Assembly: GCA_034667465.1 (NCBI GenBank)
Contig: JAXDJV010000022.1
Location: forward strand, 62,001 to 126,000
DNA from: JAOBAU01 sp034667465
GTDB taxonomy: Bacteria; Acidobacteriota; Thermoanaerobaculia; Gp7-AA8
Reading direction: 5' to 3'
DNA: 64,000 nucleotides
Shown: positions 1 to 7,664 of the stretch, piece after piece
Layout of the letters: each line of letters opens with the position of its first letter
Position numbering within the stretch: position 1 is the first letter of the stretch
The notes under the pieces: generated by a model
Seen by the model: the letters and a program-made list of their open reading frames with translations, nothing else
Told to the model about the DNA's origin: nothing
The model's database searches: none
Translations under genes and position numbers: made by a program

Positions 1-8
1 TTGCGCAT
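1..8 (-). CDS. 5' end of a gene running off the left edge
   Basis: Read on the minus strand, an ATG at 8-6 follows a strong Shine-Dalgarno sequence, GGAGGTT, at 17-11, with ideal spacing. Only the first two codons (Met-Arg) and part of a third are inside the window. It would be co-directional with the ABC transporter genes at 79-2358 and separated from them by a stem-loop. A substrate-binding protein is the component missing from this importer, so that is a reasonable guess, but no coding sequence is visible to support it. Confidence 0.5.
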
Positions 9-31
9 GGAACCTCCAAATGATGAATGCG

Positions 32-80
32 GAATGATGAATGCTGAATGGGTTTATTCATCATTCAGCATTCATCATTC
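32..80. repeat. Stem-loop with tandem TGAATG-type arms
   Basis: Positions 32-50 and 62-80 are a perfect 19-nt inverted repeat around an 11-nt loop. The arms are built from short tandem units of the form TGAATG(C). The stop codon of the permease at 79-831 lies in the outer edge of the right arm. The position between two minus-strand genes suits a transcription terminator or mRNA 3'-end stabiliser, but there is no U-tract. Related tandem-arm palindromes occur at 4983, 14330, 18226 and 48841. Confidence 0.75.
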
Positions 81-831
81 ATGATTCCTTGAATCCCCAC
101 CTAACCCACTTAAAACGCTCAGCGCGGCGAATCGCAACGTCGAGCACCAACCCGATGCCTCCGATGAGCAGCATACCGGCGACGACGAGGTCGTAGCGTT
201 TGCCGGCGTTGCGCGCGTCGATGATCAGGTAGCCGAGTCCGGAATCGACGGCGATCATTTCCGCGGCGACGAGCACCAGCCAGGCGACGCCGAATGCGAT
301 GCGCAATCCGACGAGGATGCGTGGCAGCACCGCCGGAAAAACGATGCGCCGCATCTGCTGCGCAGGCGTCAGTCCGAAGTTGCGTCCTGCCTGGAGAAAG
401 ACCGGCGGAACGTCGCGCACTCCGTTCATCGCCGCAACGACGATCGGGAAAAACGACGCGAGAAAAATCAGGAAGATCGGCGCGAGATTGCTGACGCCAA
501 ACCAGATCACCGCGAGCGGCATCCACGCCAGCGGCGAGATCGGCCGCATCATCTGAATGAGCGGATTGAATGCGCGCGCCAGCGGCGGATACCAGCCGAG
601 CAGAATGCCGGTCGGAACGCCGAGCACGACCGCGAGCAGATAACCGGCCGCGACGCGAAAGAGTGAATCGGCGATGTAGTGCCAGAGCAGGCTCTTCTCC
701 GCCAGCGTCACGACCGCCTTTCCGACCGCGAGCGGACTCGGAAAGATCTTCGTTCCGCTCAGACGCACCGCGTAGTGCCATGCGACGAGCAGCACGGCGG
801 CGGTGATGACTGGCAGAACGATCTTGCGCAT
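79..831 (-). CDS. ABC transporter permease, SsuC/TauC/NrtB type
   Basis: A 250-aa inner-membrane permease of the binding-protein-dependent type that imports taurine, sulfonates, nitrate or pyrimidine precursors. About six hydrophobic segments are visible. The cytoplasmic coupling loop around residues 150-170 has the family look (AGRNFGLTPAQQMRRIV followed by P-A-V-L-P). It starts 4 nt after the ATPase gene stops, so the two are probably translated together. It is strikingly similar to the second permease at 1567-2358, sharing RPISPLAW, the FLIFLASF segment and the LIIDARNAG motif, which suggests a duplication and possibly a heterodimeric membrane channel. The substrate cannot be read from the sequence. 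Its stop codon lies within the stem-loop at 32-80. Confidence 0.9.
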   Translation of the reverse strand: MRKIVLPVITAAVLLVAWHYAVRLSGTKIFPSPLAVGKAVVTLAEKSLLWHYIADSLFRVAAGYLLAVVLGVPTGILLGWYPPLARAFNPLIQMMRPISPLAWMPLAVIWFGVSNLAPIFLIFLASFFPIVVAAMNGVRDVPPVFLQAGRNFGLTPAQQMRRIVFPAVLPRILVGLRIAFGVAWLVLVAAEMIAVDSGLGYLIIDARNAGKRYDLVVAGMLLIGGIGLVLDVAIRRAERFKWVRWGFKES

Positions 832-835
832 GGCG

Positions 836-1570
836 TCAGACCTGATGCGCGAGTCCGATCTCCGCGAAGATCGAATCGCGCAGCTCGATGTAGCGCGGCG
901 ACGAGAGGTCGCGCGGATGCGGGATGTCGATGTCGACGATCCGCTGAATGTGGGCGGGACGCTGCGACATCACGACGACGCGATCGGCGAGTTGCACCGA
1001 CTCTTCGATGTCGTGCGTGACGAAGAGCACCGTCTTCCGCTCCGTCTGCCAGATGCGCAGCAGCTCGCGACGCATCTGCAGGCGCGTGATCGAATCGAGC
1101 GCGCCGAACGGCTCGTCGAGGTAGAGCACGTCGGGATTGACGGCCAGCGCGCGCGCCACTTCGAGGCGCTGCTTCATGCCGCCGGAAAGCTCGCGCGGAT
1201 ACGCGTGCTCGAAGCCGCGCAGCCCGACGAGCTGCACGTAATACGCAATGCGATTGCGCTTCTCCTCTTCGCCGAGACGAAAGAGTCCGAAGCCGATGTT
1301 CCCTTCAACGGTCAGCCACGGGAAAACGCCGCGCTCCTGAAAGACGAAGATGCGTCGCGGGTCGGGCTGCGTGACCTGCTCGCCGTCGATCGTCACATGG
1401 CCTGACGTCGCTTTCACGAAACCGCCGACGATATTGAGCAGCGTCGATTTGCCGCAACCCGACGGCCCGAGAATGCAGACGAACTCGCCGTCACGAACTT
1501 CGAGCGAGACGTCGTCGAGCACCGGCATCTCGCCGAAGCGCATGTTGATGTTGCGAATCGCAACCGTCAT
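836..1570 (-). CDS. ABC transporter ATP-binding protein, TauB/SsuB/NrtD type
   Basis: A 244-aa nucleotide-binding subunit that powers the flanking permeases. It has Walker A GPSGCGKS near residue 40, the signature LSGGMKQR near 140, Walker B VLYLDEPFGALD, and the switch histidine in VTHDIEE. The start ATG at 1570 overlaps the stop of the upstream permease in an ATGA junction, which indicates translational coupling. Order on the minus strand is permease, ATPase, permease. Family resemblance is to importers of nitrate, taurine and aliphatic sulfonates; none can be singled out without the binding protein. Confidence 0.93.
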   Translation of the reverse strand: MTVAIRNINMRFGEMPVLDDVSLEVRDGEFVCILGPSGCGKSTLLNIVGGFVKATSGHVTIDGEQVTQPDPRRIFVFQERGVFPWLTVEGNIGFGLFRLGEEEKRNRIAYYVQLVGLRGFEHAYPRELSGGMKQRLEVARALAVNPDVLYLDEPFGALDSITRLQMRRELLRIWQTERKTVLFVTHDIEESVQLADRVVVMSQRPAHIQRIVDIDIPHPRDLSSPRYIELRDSIFAEIGLAHQV

Positions 1571-2358
1571 TTGACCTCCACCAAAATATCCCGACCCCAG
1601 CGCACGATGTCGAGTGTCTCGAGGCGGCGCAGCATCCAGTCGAGCGCGACGCCGATCACGCCGATCAGCACCATCCCTGCGATGACGAGGTCGTAGCGAT
1701 TGCCGGCGTTGCGCGCGTCGATGATCAGGAAGCCGAGGCCGGAGCTGACGGCGATCATCTCGGCGGCGACGACGACGAGCCATGCGATGCCGAGCGTGAT
1801 GCGCATGCCGACGATCAGCTGCGGCAGGATCGCCGGCACGATCACGCTGCGCACGAGCTGTCTCTGCGTCAGACCGAAATTCGCCCCCGCCGCGAGATGC
1901 ACCCCTTCGATGTTGTGGACCGCGTTCATCGCCGTGAGAGTCAGCGGCAGAAACGACGCGAGAAAAATCAGAAAGATTGCCGCGACGTCGCCGACGCCGA
2001 ACCAGAGGATGGCGATCGGAATCCACGCCAGCGGCGAGATCGGCCGGAGCAGTTGCAGCAGCGGGTTGATGCTCTCTTCTCCGCGGCGCGAGAGTCCGAG
2101 TGCGATGCCGCATGGAACCGCGATCATCAGCGCCGACAGATAGCCCCACGTCACGCGAAACAGCGAAGCGACGACATAGCGAAAGAGCAGGCCGCTGACG
2201 GCGAGCTCACCAATTGCGCGCGCGACCGCGAGCGGTCCGGGAACCAGCGAATGCGGATGCAGGGCGACGCCGATCTGCCACGCCAGCAGGAACGCGGCAA
2301 TGCCAGCAATCGGTAACAATCTCCCTGCGCTATTGGACAAACGGGCGCAATTTAACAT
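1567..2358 (-). CDS. ABC transporter permease, SsuC/TauC/NrtB type (second copy)
   Basis: A 263-aa integral membrane permease and the first gene of the importer operon. The ATG at 2358 was chosen because residues from there onward form a normal permease; the long upstream open frame overlaps the divergent gene at 2401 and has the arginine-rich look of an antisense shadow. The coupling loop (GANFGLTQRQLVRSVIVPA) and C-terminal half closely match the permease at 79-831. Importers of this class usually have one permease gene whose product dimerises, so two similar genes flanking one ATPase suggest a heterodimer. The gene is divergent from 2401 with only 42 bp between starts, so both promoters must lie in or near that gap. 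Confidence 0.9.
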   Translation of the reverse strand: MLNCARLSNSAGRLLPIAGIAAFLLAWQIGVALHPHSLVPGPLAVARAIGELAVSGLLFRYVVASLFRVTWGYLSALMIAVPCGIALGLSRRGEESINPLLQLLRPISPLAWIPIAILWFGVGDVAAIFLIFLASFLPLTLTAMNAVHNIEGVHLAAGANFGLTQRQLVRSVIVPAILPQLIVGMRITLGIAWLVVVAAEMIAVSSGLGFLIIDARNAGNRYDLVIAGMVLIGVIGVALDWMLRRLETLDIVRWGRDILVEVK

Positions 2359-2400
2359 GCGCCGACCGTAAAATTGCGGCACCACCACTGGAGGCTCCCA

Positions 2401-4983
2401 ATGCGCCGCGCGCTCACGCTGCTCGCCGTTCTTTTCACTCTCGCCGTTGCCCGACCCGCCGCCGCTCAACAGTCGCTGTGCAATCTGCAAATGACGCTCA
2501 ACTGCACGACTCCGGCTGGCGGCACGTCGACCTGCACGGCCGTGACGATCAATGCGGGAAAGAACGTTTGCAGCGGCGCGTACTTCATCGGCTTTTTCTC
2601 CGATGCGCCGCCGGCCACCGCGACGTTCGTCGCGCCGACGAACAACCTCGGTCTCGAAGATTGCATCAACACATCCGACTTTCCGGGTCAGCCGACGGAA
2701 GGAGAAGACAGCGGTATCTTCACCTTCTGCTTCGGCGAAGGGAGTCTCGCGCCGGGCAACAGTTTCAACTCCAGCGTGCAGATTCACACGATGACCGGCG
2801 TGCCGGCGCAGCTGTCGATCATCGCCTTCACGAGCGTCGACGACTTCCTCAGCGACGACGAGATCGGATCGGCGTTTGCGTTCACTACGCTCACGCCGCC
2901 GACCTGCACGCCGGTCGCGAACGTCGCCGCGATCACGCAGTCGGGCGTGCCGTACACCGTGTCGTGGTCGGCCGCTTCGAATCCGCAGACTCTTTACGTC
3001 ATCGAAGAATCGACGGACGCCAACTTCACCGCGATCGTCAGCACGAACACCGTTCAGGGACTGAGCCGCACCTTCACGCATGATGTGGCGCAGTCGACCA
3101 CGTACTACTACCGCGTTCGCGCGCAGAACTGCGGCGGCGGTATCGGACCGAACTCCACGCCGGTCGCGATCGTCGTGCAGTCGGCGCCCGCGCAGGGCGC
3201 GCGCAACGTCGACGCCGTCGTTCCCTTCGGCAGCACGACGCCGGTGAAAGTTCCGGTCAGCCTGAAGTTCAGCGCCTCCGGCAAAACGGCGCTCGACAAC
3301 ACGTTCACCGCCTTCACCGATCAGCCTTATCTCACCGTCACTCCGTCGAGCGGCACCGTGCCTGCGAACGGAGTCGTGAGCGTCAGCGTCACCGCGAATC
3401 CTGCCACGCTGCCGCCCGGCGCGAACACCGGAACGGTCACGGTGACGACCAGCAGCGGCCAGACCGGCAACCTCCCCTTCTCGATCAGTCTCGTGACGCC
3501 GGTCGCTCCCGGCGGCAAGACGTTCCCGCCGCCGAACACGCTGGTCATCCCGGTGATCACGCACGTGAACGGCGCGGCCGGTCCGTTCCAGTCGGACGTT
3601 CGTCTGACGAACGCCGGCGGTTCGAGCATCGACTACCGGATCAACTTCACGCCGACGCGCACCGACGGAACGCAGAACGGCAAAAGCACGACGATCACGG
3701 TTCCATCGGGACAGACGATCGCGCTGAACGACATCGCCAAAGATTTCTTCGGACTCGGCGCGACATCCGATCCGAACGACGTCGGTTTCGGTTCGCTCGA
3801 GATTCGTCCGCTGAACAGCACCGCATCGACGACGTTCGCGTCGAGCCGCACGTACGCAACCACGCCGGAAGGAACGTTCGGACAGTACATCGCCGCGACG
3901 CCGATCTCCGCTTTCATCTCGAACGGCGGCGGGCTGCCGCTTCCCGGTGAAGGCGTTATTACAGCAGTTTCTCTGCAGCAGATCGCGCAATCAGCACGCT
4001 TCCGCACGAACCTCGGGCTGGTCGAAGGCGCAGGCCAGCCAGCCAGCGGTCAGCTTCGCATCTTCGACAACACGCATCTCATCAAGTCGGTGCCGTACTC
4101 GCTGCTGCCGGGCGAGCATCAGCAGATCAACAACTTCCTCGCCGTGAACGGAGTGCCGAATCTCGAAGACGGACGGATCGAGGTGACGATCGATTCCGCT
4201 ACGGGGGCGGTCAGCGCGTACGCGTCGGTGCTCGACAATCTGACGACCGATCCGCTCGCAGTCATGCCGGTACAGGTTGCCGCCGTGAACGCGAGCCGCT
4301 TCGTGATTCCGGGCGTCGCGGAGCTGAACAACGGAGCCGCGAACTTCCACTCGGATGTGCGGATCTTCAACGGCGGCATCTTCCCGATCACCGCGAACCT
4401 GACGTTCTATCCGCAGCACAATCCCGCCGGCGCGAAGACGACCGCGCCACTGCAGATCGCCGGCGGCGAAGTGCGCGCGCTCGACAACATCGTGCGGACG
4501 CTCTTCAACGAATCGGCGACCGGCGGCTCGATCGTCGTGACGACCAGTTCGCCGAGCTCGGTCGTGGCGACTGCACGGACGTACTCGATCGGCGCGAACA
4601 ACGGCACGTTCGGCCAGTTCATCCCCGGCGTCACGCCGGACGAAGGAATCGGCCTCGGCGATCGCGCGCTGCAAATCCTCCAGCTCGAGCAATCGCAGAA
4701 CTTCCGCTCGAACCTCGGACTCGTCGAGCTGACCGGCCAGCCCGCACGCGTCCGCATCACGCTCAACGTTCCCGACTCGCGAAGCTCGCCGGTCACCGAG
4801 CTCGATCTCGCCGGCAACGAGTTCAATCAACTCGGCAGCGTGATCGCATCGATGATTCCGGGGAAGAACGTCTACAACGCAAGGATCGCAGTAGAAGTGA
4901 TCGGCGGAACGGGACGCGTGTCCGGGTACGGATCGGTGATCGATAACGCGACGCAGGATCCGACGTACGTACCGGCACAATAG
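2401..4983 (+). CDS. Large secreted protein with duplicated beta-rich module
   Basis: An 860-aa exported protein. The ATG at 2401 follows GGAGG at good spacing and begins a signal peptide ending near AAAQ. A TTG 27 nt upstream is a less likely start. After a Cys-containing N-terminal region comes a fibronectin-III-like segment (TTYYYRVRAQNCGG), then a BACON/Ig-like stretch rich in Thr and Val. The C-terminal half contains two copies of a roughly 200-residue module. Each opens with FVIP or LVIP, a segment like SDVRLTNAGG or SDVRIFNGG, and later FRTNLGLVEGAGQP or FRSNLGLVELTGQP. No catalytic motif is visible. A cell-surface or extracellular adhesive or structural role is a guess. It stands alone, and a stem-loop follows its stop. 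Confidence 0.85.
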   Translation: MRRALTLLAVLFTLAVARPAAAQQSLCNLQMTLNCTTPAGGTSTCTAVTINAGKNVCSGAYFIGFFSDAPPATATFVAPTNNLGLEDCINTSDFPGQPTEGEDSGIFTFCFGEGSLAPGNSFNSSVQIHTMTGVPAQLSIIAFTSVDDFLSDDEIGSAFAFTTLTPPTCTPVANVAAITQSGVPYTVSWSAASNPQTLYVIEESTDANFTAIVSTNTVQGLSRTFTHDVAQSTTYYYRVRAQNCGGGIGPNSTPVAIVVQSAPAQGARNVDAVVPFGSTTPVKVPVSLKFSASGKTALDNTFTAFTDQPYLTVTPSSGTVPANGVVSVSVTANPATLPPGANTGTVTVTTSSGQTGNLPFSISLVTPVAPGGKTFPPPNTLVIPVITHVNGAAGPFQSDVRLTNAGGSSIDYRINFTPTRTDGTQNGKSTTITVPSGQTIALNDIAKDFFGLGATSDPNDVGFGSLEIRPLNSTASTTFASSRTYATTPEGTFGQYIAATPISAFISNGGGLPLPGEGVITAVSLQQIAQSARFRTNLGLVEGAGQPASGQLRIFDNTHLIKSVPYSLLPGEHQQINNFLAVNGVPNLEDGRIEVTIDSATGAVSAYASVLDNLTTDPLAVMPVQVAAVNASRFVIPGVAELNNGAANFHSDVRIFNGGIFPITANLTFYPQHNPAGAKTTAPLQIAGGEVRALDNIVRTLFNESATGGSIVVTTSSPSSVVATARTYSIGANNGTFGQFIPGVTPDEGIGLGDRALQILQLEQSQNFRSNLGLVELTGQPARVRITLNVPDSRSSPVTELDLAGNEFNQLGSVIASMIPGKNVYNARIAVEVIGGTGRVSGYGSVIDNATQDPTYVPAQ

Positions 4984-5058
4984 GCATGAGGCATGAGGTA
5001 TGAGGCATGAGCAAAACCCTCTGCCTCTACTCATGCCTCATCACTCATCCCTCATGCC
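4983..5058. repeat. ATGAGGC-type tandem-arm palindrome
   Basis: The left arm (4983-5011) is four near-tandem copies of a 7-nt unit GCATGAG. The right arm (5030-5058) is its imperfect inverse. The inner 11 bp (5001-5011 with 5030-5040) pair perfectly. The sequence entering the right arm, CTCTACTCATGCCTC, closely matches the same part of the copies at 14366 and 48880, so these are related elements. It lies just after the TAG stop of the upstream gene, a natural place for a terminator. Confidence 0.75.
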
Positions 5059-5123
5059 CCTGAGGTGATGCAAGTCACAGGAGCTTGGCGAACGGGCACT
5101 CCGATTGCTCCTGGTCGGCGCGA

Positions 5124-6068
5124 ATGCAACCTGATGAGCAGCCGTCCCGACGGAGCAGCGATGCTGCGACTCCGCGCAAGGTGAAGATCATGGCGGTCGA
5201 CGACGACCGCTCGTATCTTCGCTATCTCGAATTTCTTCTTGGACGTGCCGGCTTCGACGTCGTTGCGACGACCGATGCGAATGCGGCGATCGCGCAGCTG
5301 CGCAGCGATGGCTCGATCGATCTGCTGATCGTCGATCTCGCGATGCCGGCGATGGACGGCATTCAACTCGTGCAGGAGCTGGCGGAAGACACCGGCCGCG
5401 CAGCCGGGCTCTACAAGATTCTGCTCACTGCTTCCGATGGCACCGAGACGAAACTCCGTGCGCTCGACAGCGGGCTGGACGATTGTCTGACCAAGAATTC
5501 GCCGGAGTCGGAAATCCTCGCGAAGTTGCGCAGCGCGGCGCGGCGGCTGGAGATGGAGCGCCGCCTTCACCTGGAGAATGAAGAGCTGCAGGCGCTGGCG
5601 CTCACCGACGAATTGACCGGCATCGGAAATCGCCGCGCTCTTTATCGCGAAGGGGAAGAGTTGCTGCGCGCCGGACGGTCGATGAGCGCGGTGCTGTTCG
5701 ACATCGATACGTTCAAGTCGATCAACGACACGTATGGCCACCTCGCCGGCGATCGCGTGCTGATCGACGTCGCCGCGGTATTGAAGGAGCACACGCGTTA
5801 CGGCGACATCCTCGCGCGCTTCGGCGGCGACGAGTTCGTGCTCCTCCTTCCCGACACCGACGCCGAACAGGCACAGCGCATCGCGGAACGAATCTCGTCG
5901 ACGATCCGTCAGCTCGAATGGCAGACCGAGAATGGGACGTTCGGCACGAGCGCGTCACGCGGCATCGCGACGACGACGCCGGACGTTCGGTACGAGCTGG
6001 CCGATCTGCTCTCGCGCTCCGACCAGGAGCTCTACGATCGCAAGCGAACCGTCGCCACGTCATTCTGA
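5124..6068 (+). CDS. Response regulator with GGDEF output domain (diguanylate cyclase)
   Basis: Two-domain cytoplasmic signalling protein of about 314 aa. The receiver domain has the acidic pocket AVDDD, phospho-acceptor Asp near residue 71 (LLIVDLAMPAMDG), a conserved Thr (LLTASDG) and Lys (CLTK). The GGDEF domain has an intact active site GGDEF at about 234-238 and an RxxD inhibitory site (RYGD) five residues upstream, so it should make cyclic di-GMP from GTP with product inhibition. The start is uncertain: ATG 5124 is used; TTG 5085 sits too close to an AGGAG, and ATG 5190 would start just before the receiver pocket. No histidine kinase is adjacent. The last codons and stop fall in the palindrome at 6058. 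Confidence 0.9.
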   Translation: MQPDEQPSRRSSDAATPRKVKIMAVDDDRSYLRYLEFLLGRAGFDVVATTDANAAIAQLRSDGSIDLLIVDLAMPAMDGIQLVQELAEDTGRAAGLYKILLTASDGTETKLRALDSGLDDCLTKNSPESEILAKLRSAARRLEMERRLHLENEELQALALTDELTGIGNRRALYREGEELLRAGRSMSAVLFDIDTFKSINDTYGHLAGDRVLIDVAAVLKEHTRYGDILARFGGDEFVLLLPDTDAEQAQRIAERISSTIRQLEWQTENGTFGTSASRGIATTTPDVRYELADLLSRSDQELYDRKRTVATSF

Positions 6069-6106
6069 GCGCAGCGAAGAATCTCAAGTTACGCTCAGGA
6101 TGACGT
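6058..6106. repeat. REP-like palindrome between convergent genes
   Basis: Arms 6058-6072 and 6092-6106 are 15-nt inverted repeats with one mismatch, of the form acgtcatyctgagcg, around an AGCGAAGAATCTC-containing centre. It overlaps the ends of both converging genes: it supplies the TGA of the diguanylate cyclase gene and the last residues and stop of the protease gene. Probably a bidirectional terminator. Other family members lie at 30755, 41336, 49579 and 62059. Confidence 0.75.
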
Positions 6107-6707
6107 CGCCGCGCACCAGCACTCCTTCGTTTCCATCCTTAGCCCCACCACGATGCACGGCGATGAGTCGCATCGCCGCATCGAACACCGGCGCGCCCGA
6201 CGAACCGCGCACCGTCGGCGCGCTGTAGATGATCCGATCTGCTTCGACGCGGCGCACTGCGCCGAGCGAAAGTGACGGCGGCGCCAGCCGCGACGGAAAC
6301 TGCAACACCGCGACGATCATCTCCGCGGTCAGCACGGGCCGATATTTCGGGAAGGTGATCCAGCCACGCGACGCGCCGTGCGGCGATGCAATGCGAACGA
6401 CCGCGACGTCGAGTCCGCGCGGCGAACGCAGTACCAGCCAGTCGTCGTGCAGCGGCGTGCTCGTGCCGTCATCGAAAACCATCGCGACCGATTCGCGCGC
6501 GGTCGTACCGGCCAGCACCGACGGCCAGACGTGCGCGCTCGTCATCACGAGATCGGCGGCGACGAGAAATCCGCACGCACCCGTTCGTTCGCGGCGCGTG
6601 CCGCGATCGAAGACGATCCGGCAGACGCGCGATGCGGCCGCGAGCAAGGCGCTGGCGACGGCTGGAACGGGCACGAGGCCGCTTCCCGGTGTGCGGTCGG
6701 TCTTCAC
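6084..6707 (-). CDS. Trypsin-like serine protease (S1 fold), cytoplasmic
   Basis: A 207-aa chymotrypsin-fold protease with a recognisable catalytic triad: His near residue 59 (TSAH), Asp near 100 (GLDVAVV) and Ser near 170 in GSSGAP, matching the GxSGxP consensus. No convincing signal peptide is visible; the N-terminus is a short Pro/Ala-rich stretch, so a cytoplasmic location is inferred. The start is GTG at 6707, preceded at about 8 nt by AGGTCA. It is the last gene of the sigma/CHAT operon, 48 bp behind the 302-aa unknown protein. In conflict and signalling systems, trypsin-like and CHAT proteases are often encoded together, so it may act as a second protease in a cascade. Its C-terminus is encoded by a repeat element. 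Confidence 0.82.
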   Translation of the reverse strand: MKTDRTPGSGLVPVPAVASALLAAASRVCRIVFDRGTRRERTGACGFLVAADLVMTSAHVWPSVLAGTTARESVAMVFDDGTSTPLHDDWLVLRSPRGLDVAVVRIASPHGASRGWITFPKYRPVLTAEMIVAVLQFPSRLAPPSLSLGAVRRVEADRIIYSAPTVRGSSGAPVFDAAMRLIAVHRGGAKDGNEGVLVRGDVILSVT

Positions 6708-6755
6708 AGGAAATGACCTGCGAACCGACGCGGAGGGACGTGCGCGACGGTGGCT

Positions 6756-7664
6756 TTAGTCGACGAACATGACGAAGCAGTCGATGTGCCGAAGCTCCGC
6801 TTCGTCAGTCTGCGGCACCGGGAGTGGAGTTTCAGCAGGAAAATTAATCACGTCGTAGTAAATCTCGAATTCGTAGTCGATCGCGCCTGGGTGATCGTGT
6901 CCCGCGCAGTCGTTGTCGCGAAGGTTGAGCATCGACTCGACCGGCCCGTTGCCGAACAGCACTTCGATGTCGCCCGCTTCGATGAACTGCAGCACGATGT
7001 CGAGCGCCGGCGTCGCGCCGCTGTCGAACAGCGTCGTCTCCAGCACGACCTCGGTCACGTTCGACGCGAACTCCATCTCCACGACCACTTCCTGCGCGAA
7101 CTGGCGATGAATCGTGTTCGGCGAATTGAGGATCGTCGAGCTCGCCCCTTCCGGACAGGGGAAGCGGCTCGTCACCGTTCCGCCGTCGACGCGCACGCGC
7201 GCGGCGACTTTCGGATTGACGCTCGTCGTCGAGCCGACGCAGCCCGCCTTCAGCGATGCGTGCGACGGATCGATCTCCCGAAAATCAGCCGCCCATCGGA
7301 TGTCGGTCACGTTGCCGGTCGTCGGCCGCTCGCCGATCGGATCTTCGCCGATCACGTACTCGAGCGAGTTCGTCGGCGACGGTGAAGTCGTCAACTCTTC
7401 GCGATCGAGAAAGATCACCGCGCACTCCTGCGTGTCGGTGCGCGTGAGCACGTAGTCGGCGCCACGCGAACCGCTGCCGAGATTCGCGAGCGGGACGAAA
7501 AGGAACGGCGCGTGCGCCGCGATGTTCGTCGTTTCATCGGATGCGACGCGACCCCGGCGCGAATCGGGCATGACGGCGGTGAGAGTGGTGGGCGTGGAAG
7601 TGCTGCGCGGCCAGCCGGGAGTCAGCGCGCAGATACCTGTGAAGACGAAACGCAGAGTGGGCAT
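6756..7664 (-). CDS. Unknown protein of the sigma/CHAT operon
   Basis: A 302-aa protein I do not recognise. The ATG at 7664 has a strong GGAGGA seven bases upstream. A start further upstream would add 18 residues with no good ribosome site. The gene overlaps the 3' end of the CHAT gene by 43 bp, so the two are co-transcribed. The N-terminus (LRFVFTGICAL) is weakly hydrophobic but not a clear signal peptide. The rest looks like an all-beta protein, with alternating hydrophobic stretches, few basic residues and an acidic C-terminus ending in CFVMFVD. Seven or so cysteines are scattered without a CxxC pair. Position between a CHAT protease and a trypsin-like protease makes a protease substrate or sensor a fair hypothesis; nothing in its sequence proves it. 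Confidence 0.75.
   Translation of the reverse strand: MPTLRFVFTGICALTPGWPRSTSTPTTLTAVMPDSRRGRVASDETTNIAAHAPFLFVPLANLGSGSRGADYVLTRTDTQECAVIFLDREELTTSPSPTNSLEYVIGEDPIGERPTTGNVTDIRWAADFREIDPSHASLKAGCVGSTTSVNPKVAARVRVDGGTVTSRFPCPEGASSTILNSPNTIHRQFAQEVVVEMEFASNVTEVVLETTLFDSGATPALDIVLQFIEAGDIEVLFGNGPVESMLNLRDNDCAGHDHPGAIDYEFEIYYDVINFPAETPLPVPQTDEAELRHIDCFVMFVD

Noticed and set aside
1571..3990. Long 5' extensions of the ABC ATPase and second permease frames
   Set aside because: The added residues are Arg-rich and overlap well-supported genes; the ATG starts at 1570 and 2358 give normal protein lengths.
4983..5058. CRISPR-like array of short repeats
   Set aside because: Units are 7 nt, directly adjacent and inverted within one element; there are no regular spacers and no cas genes.
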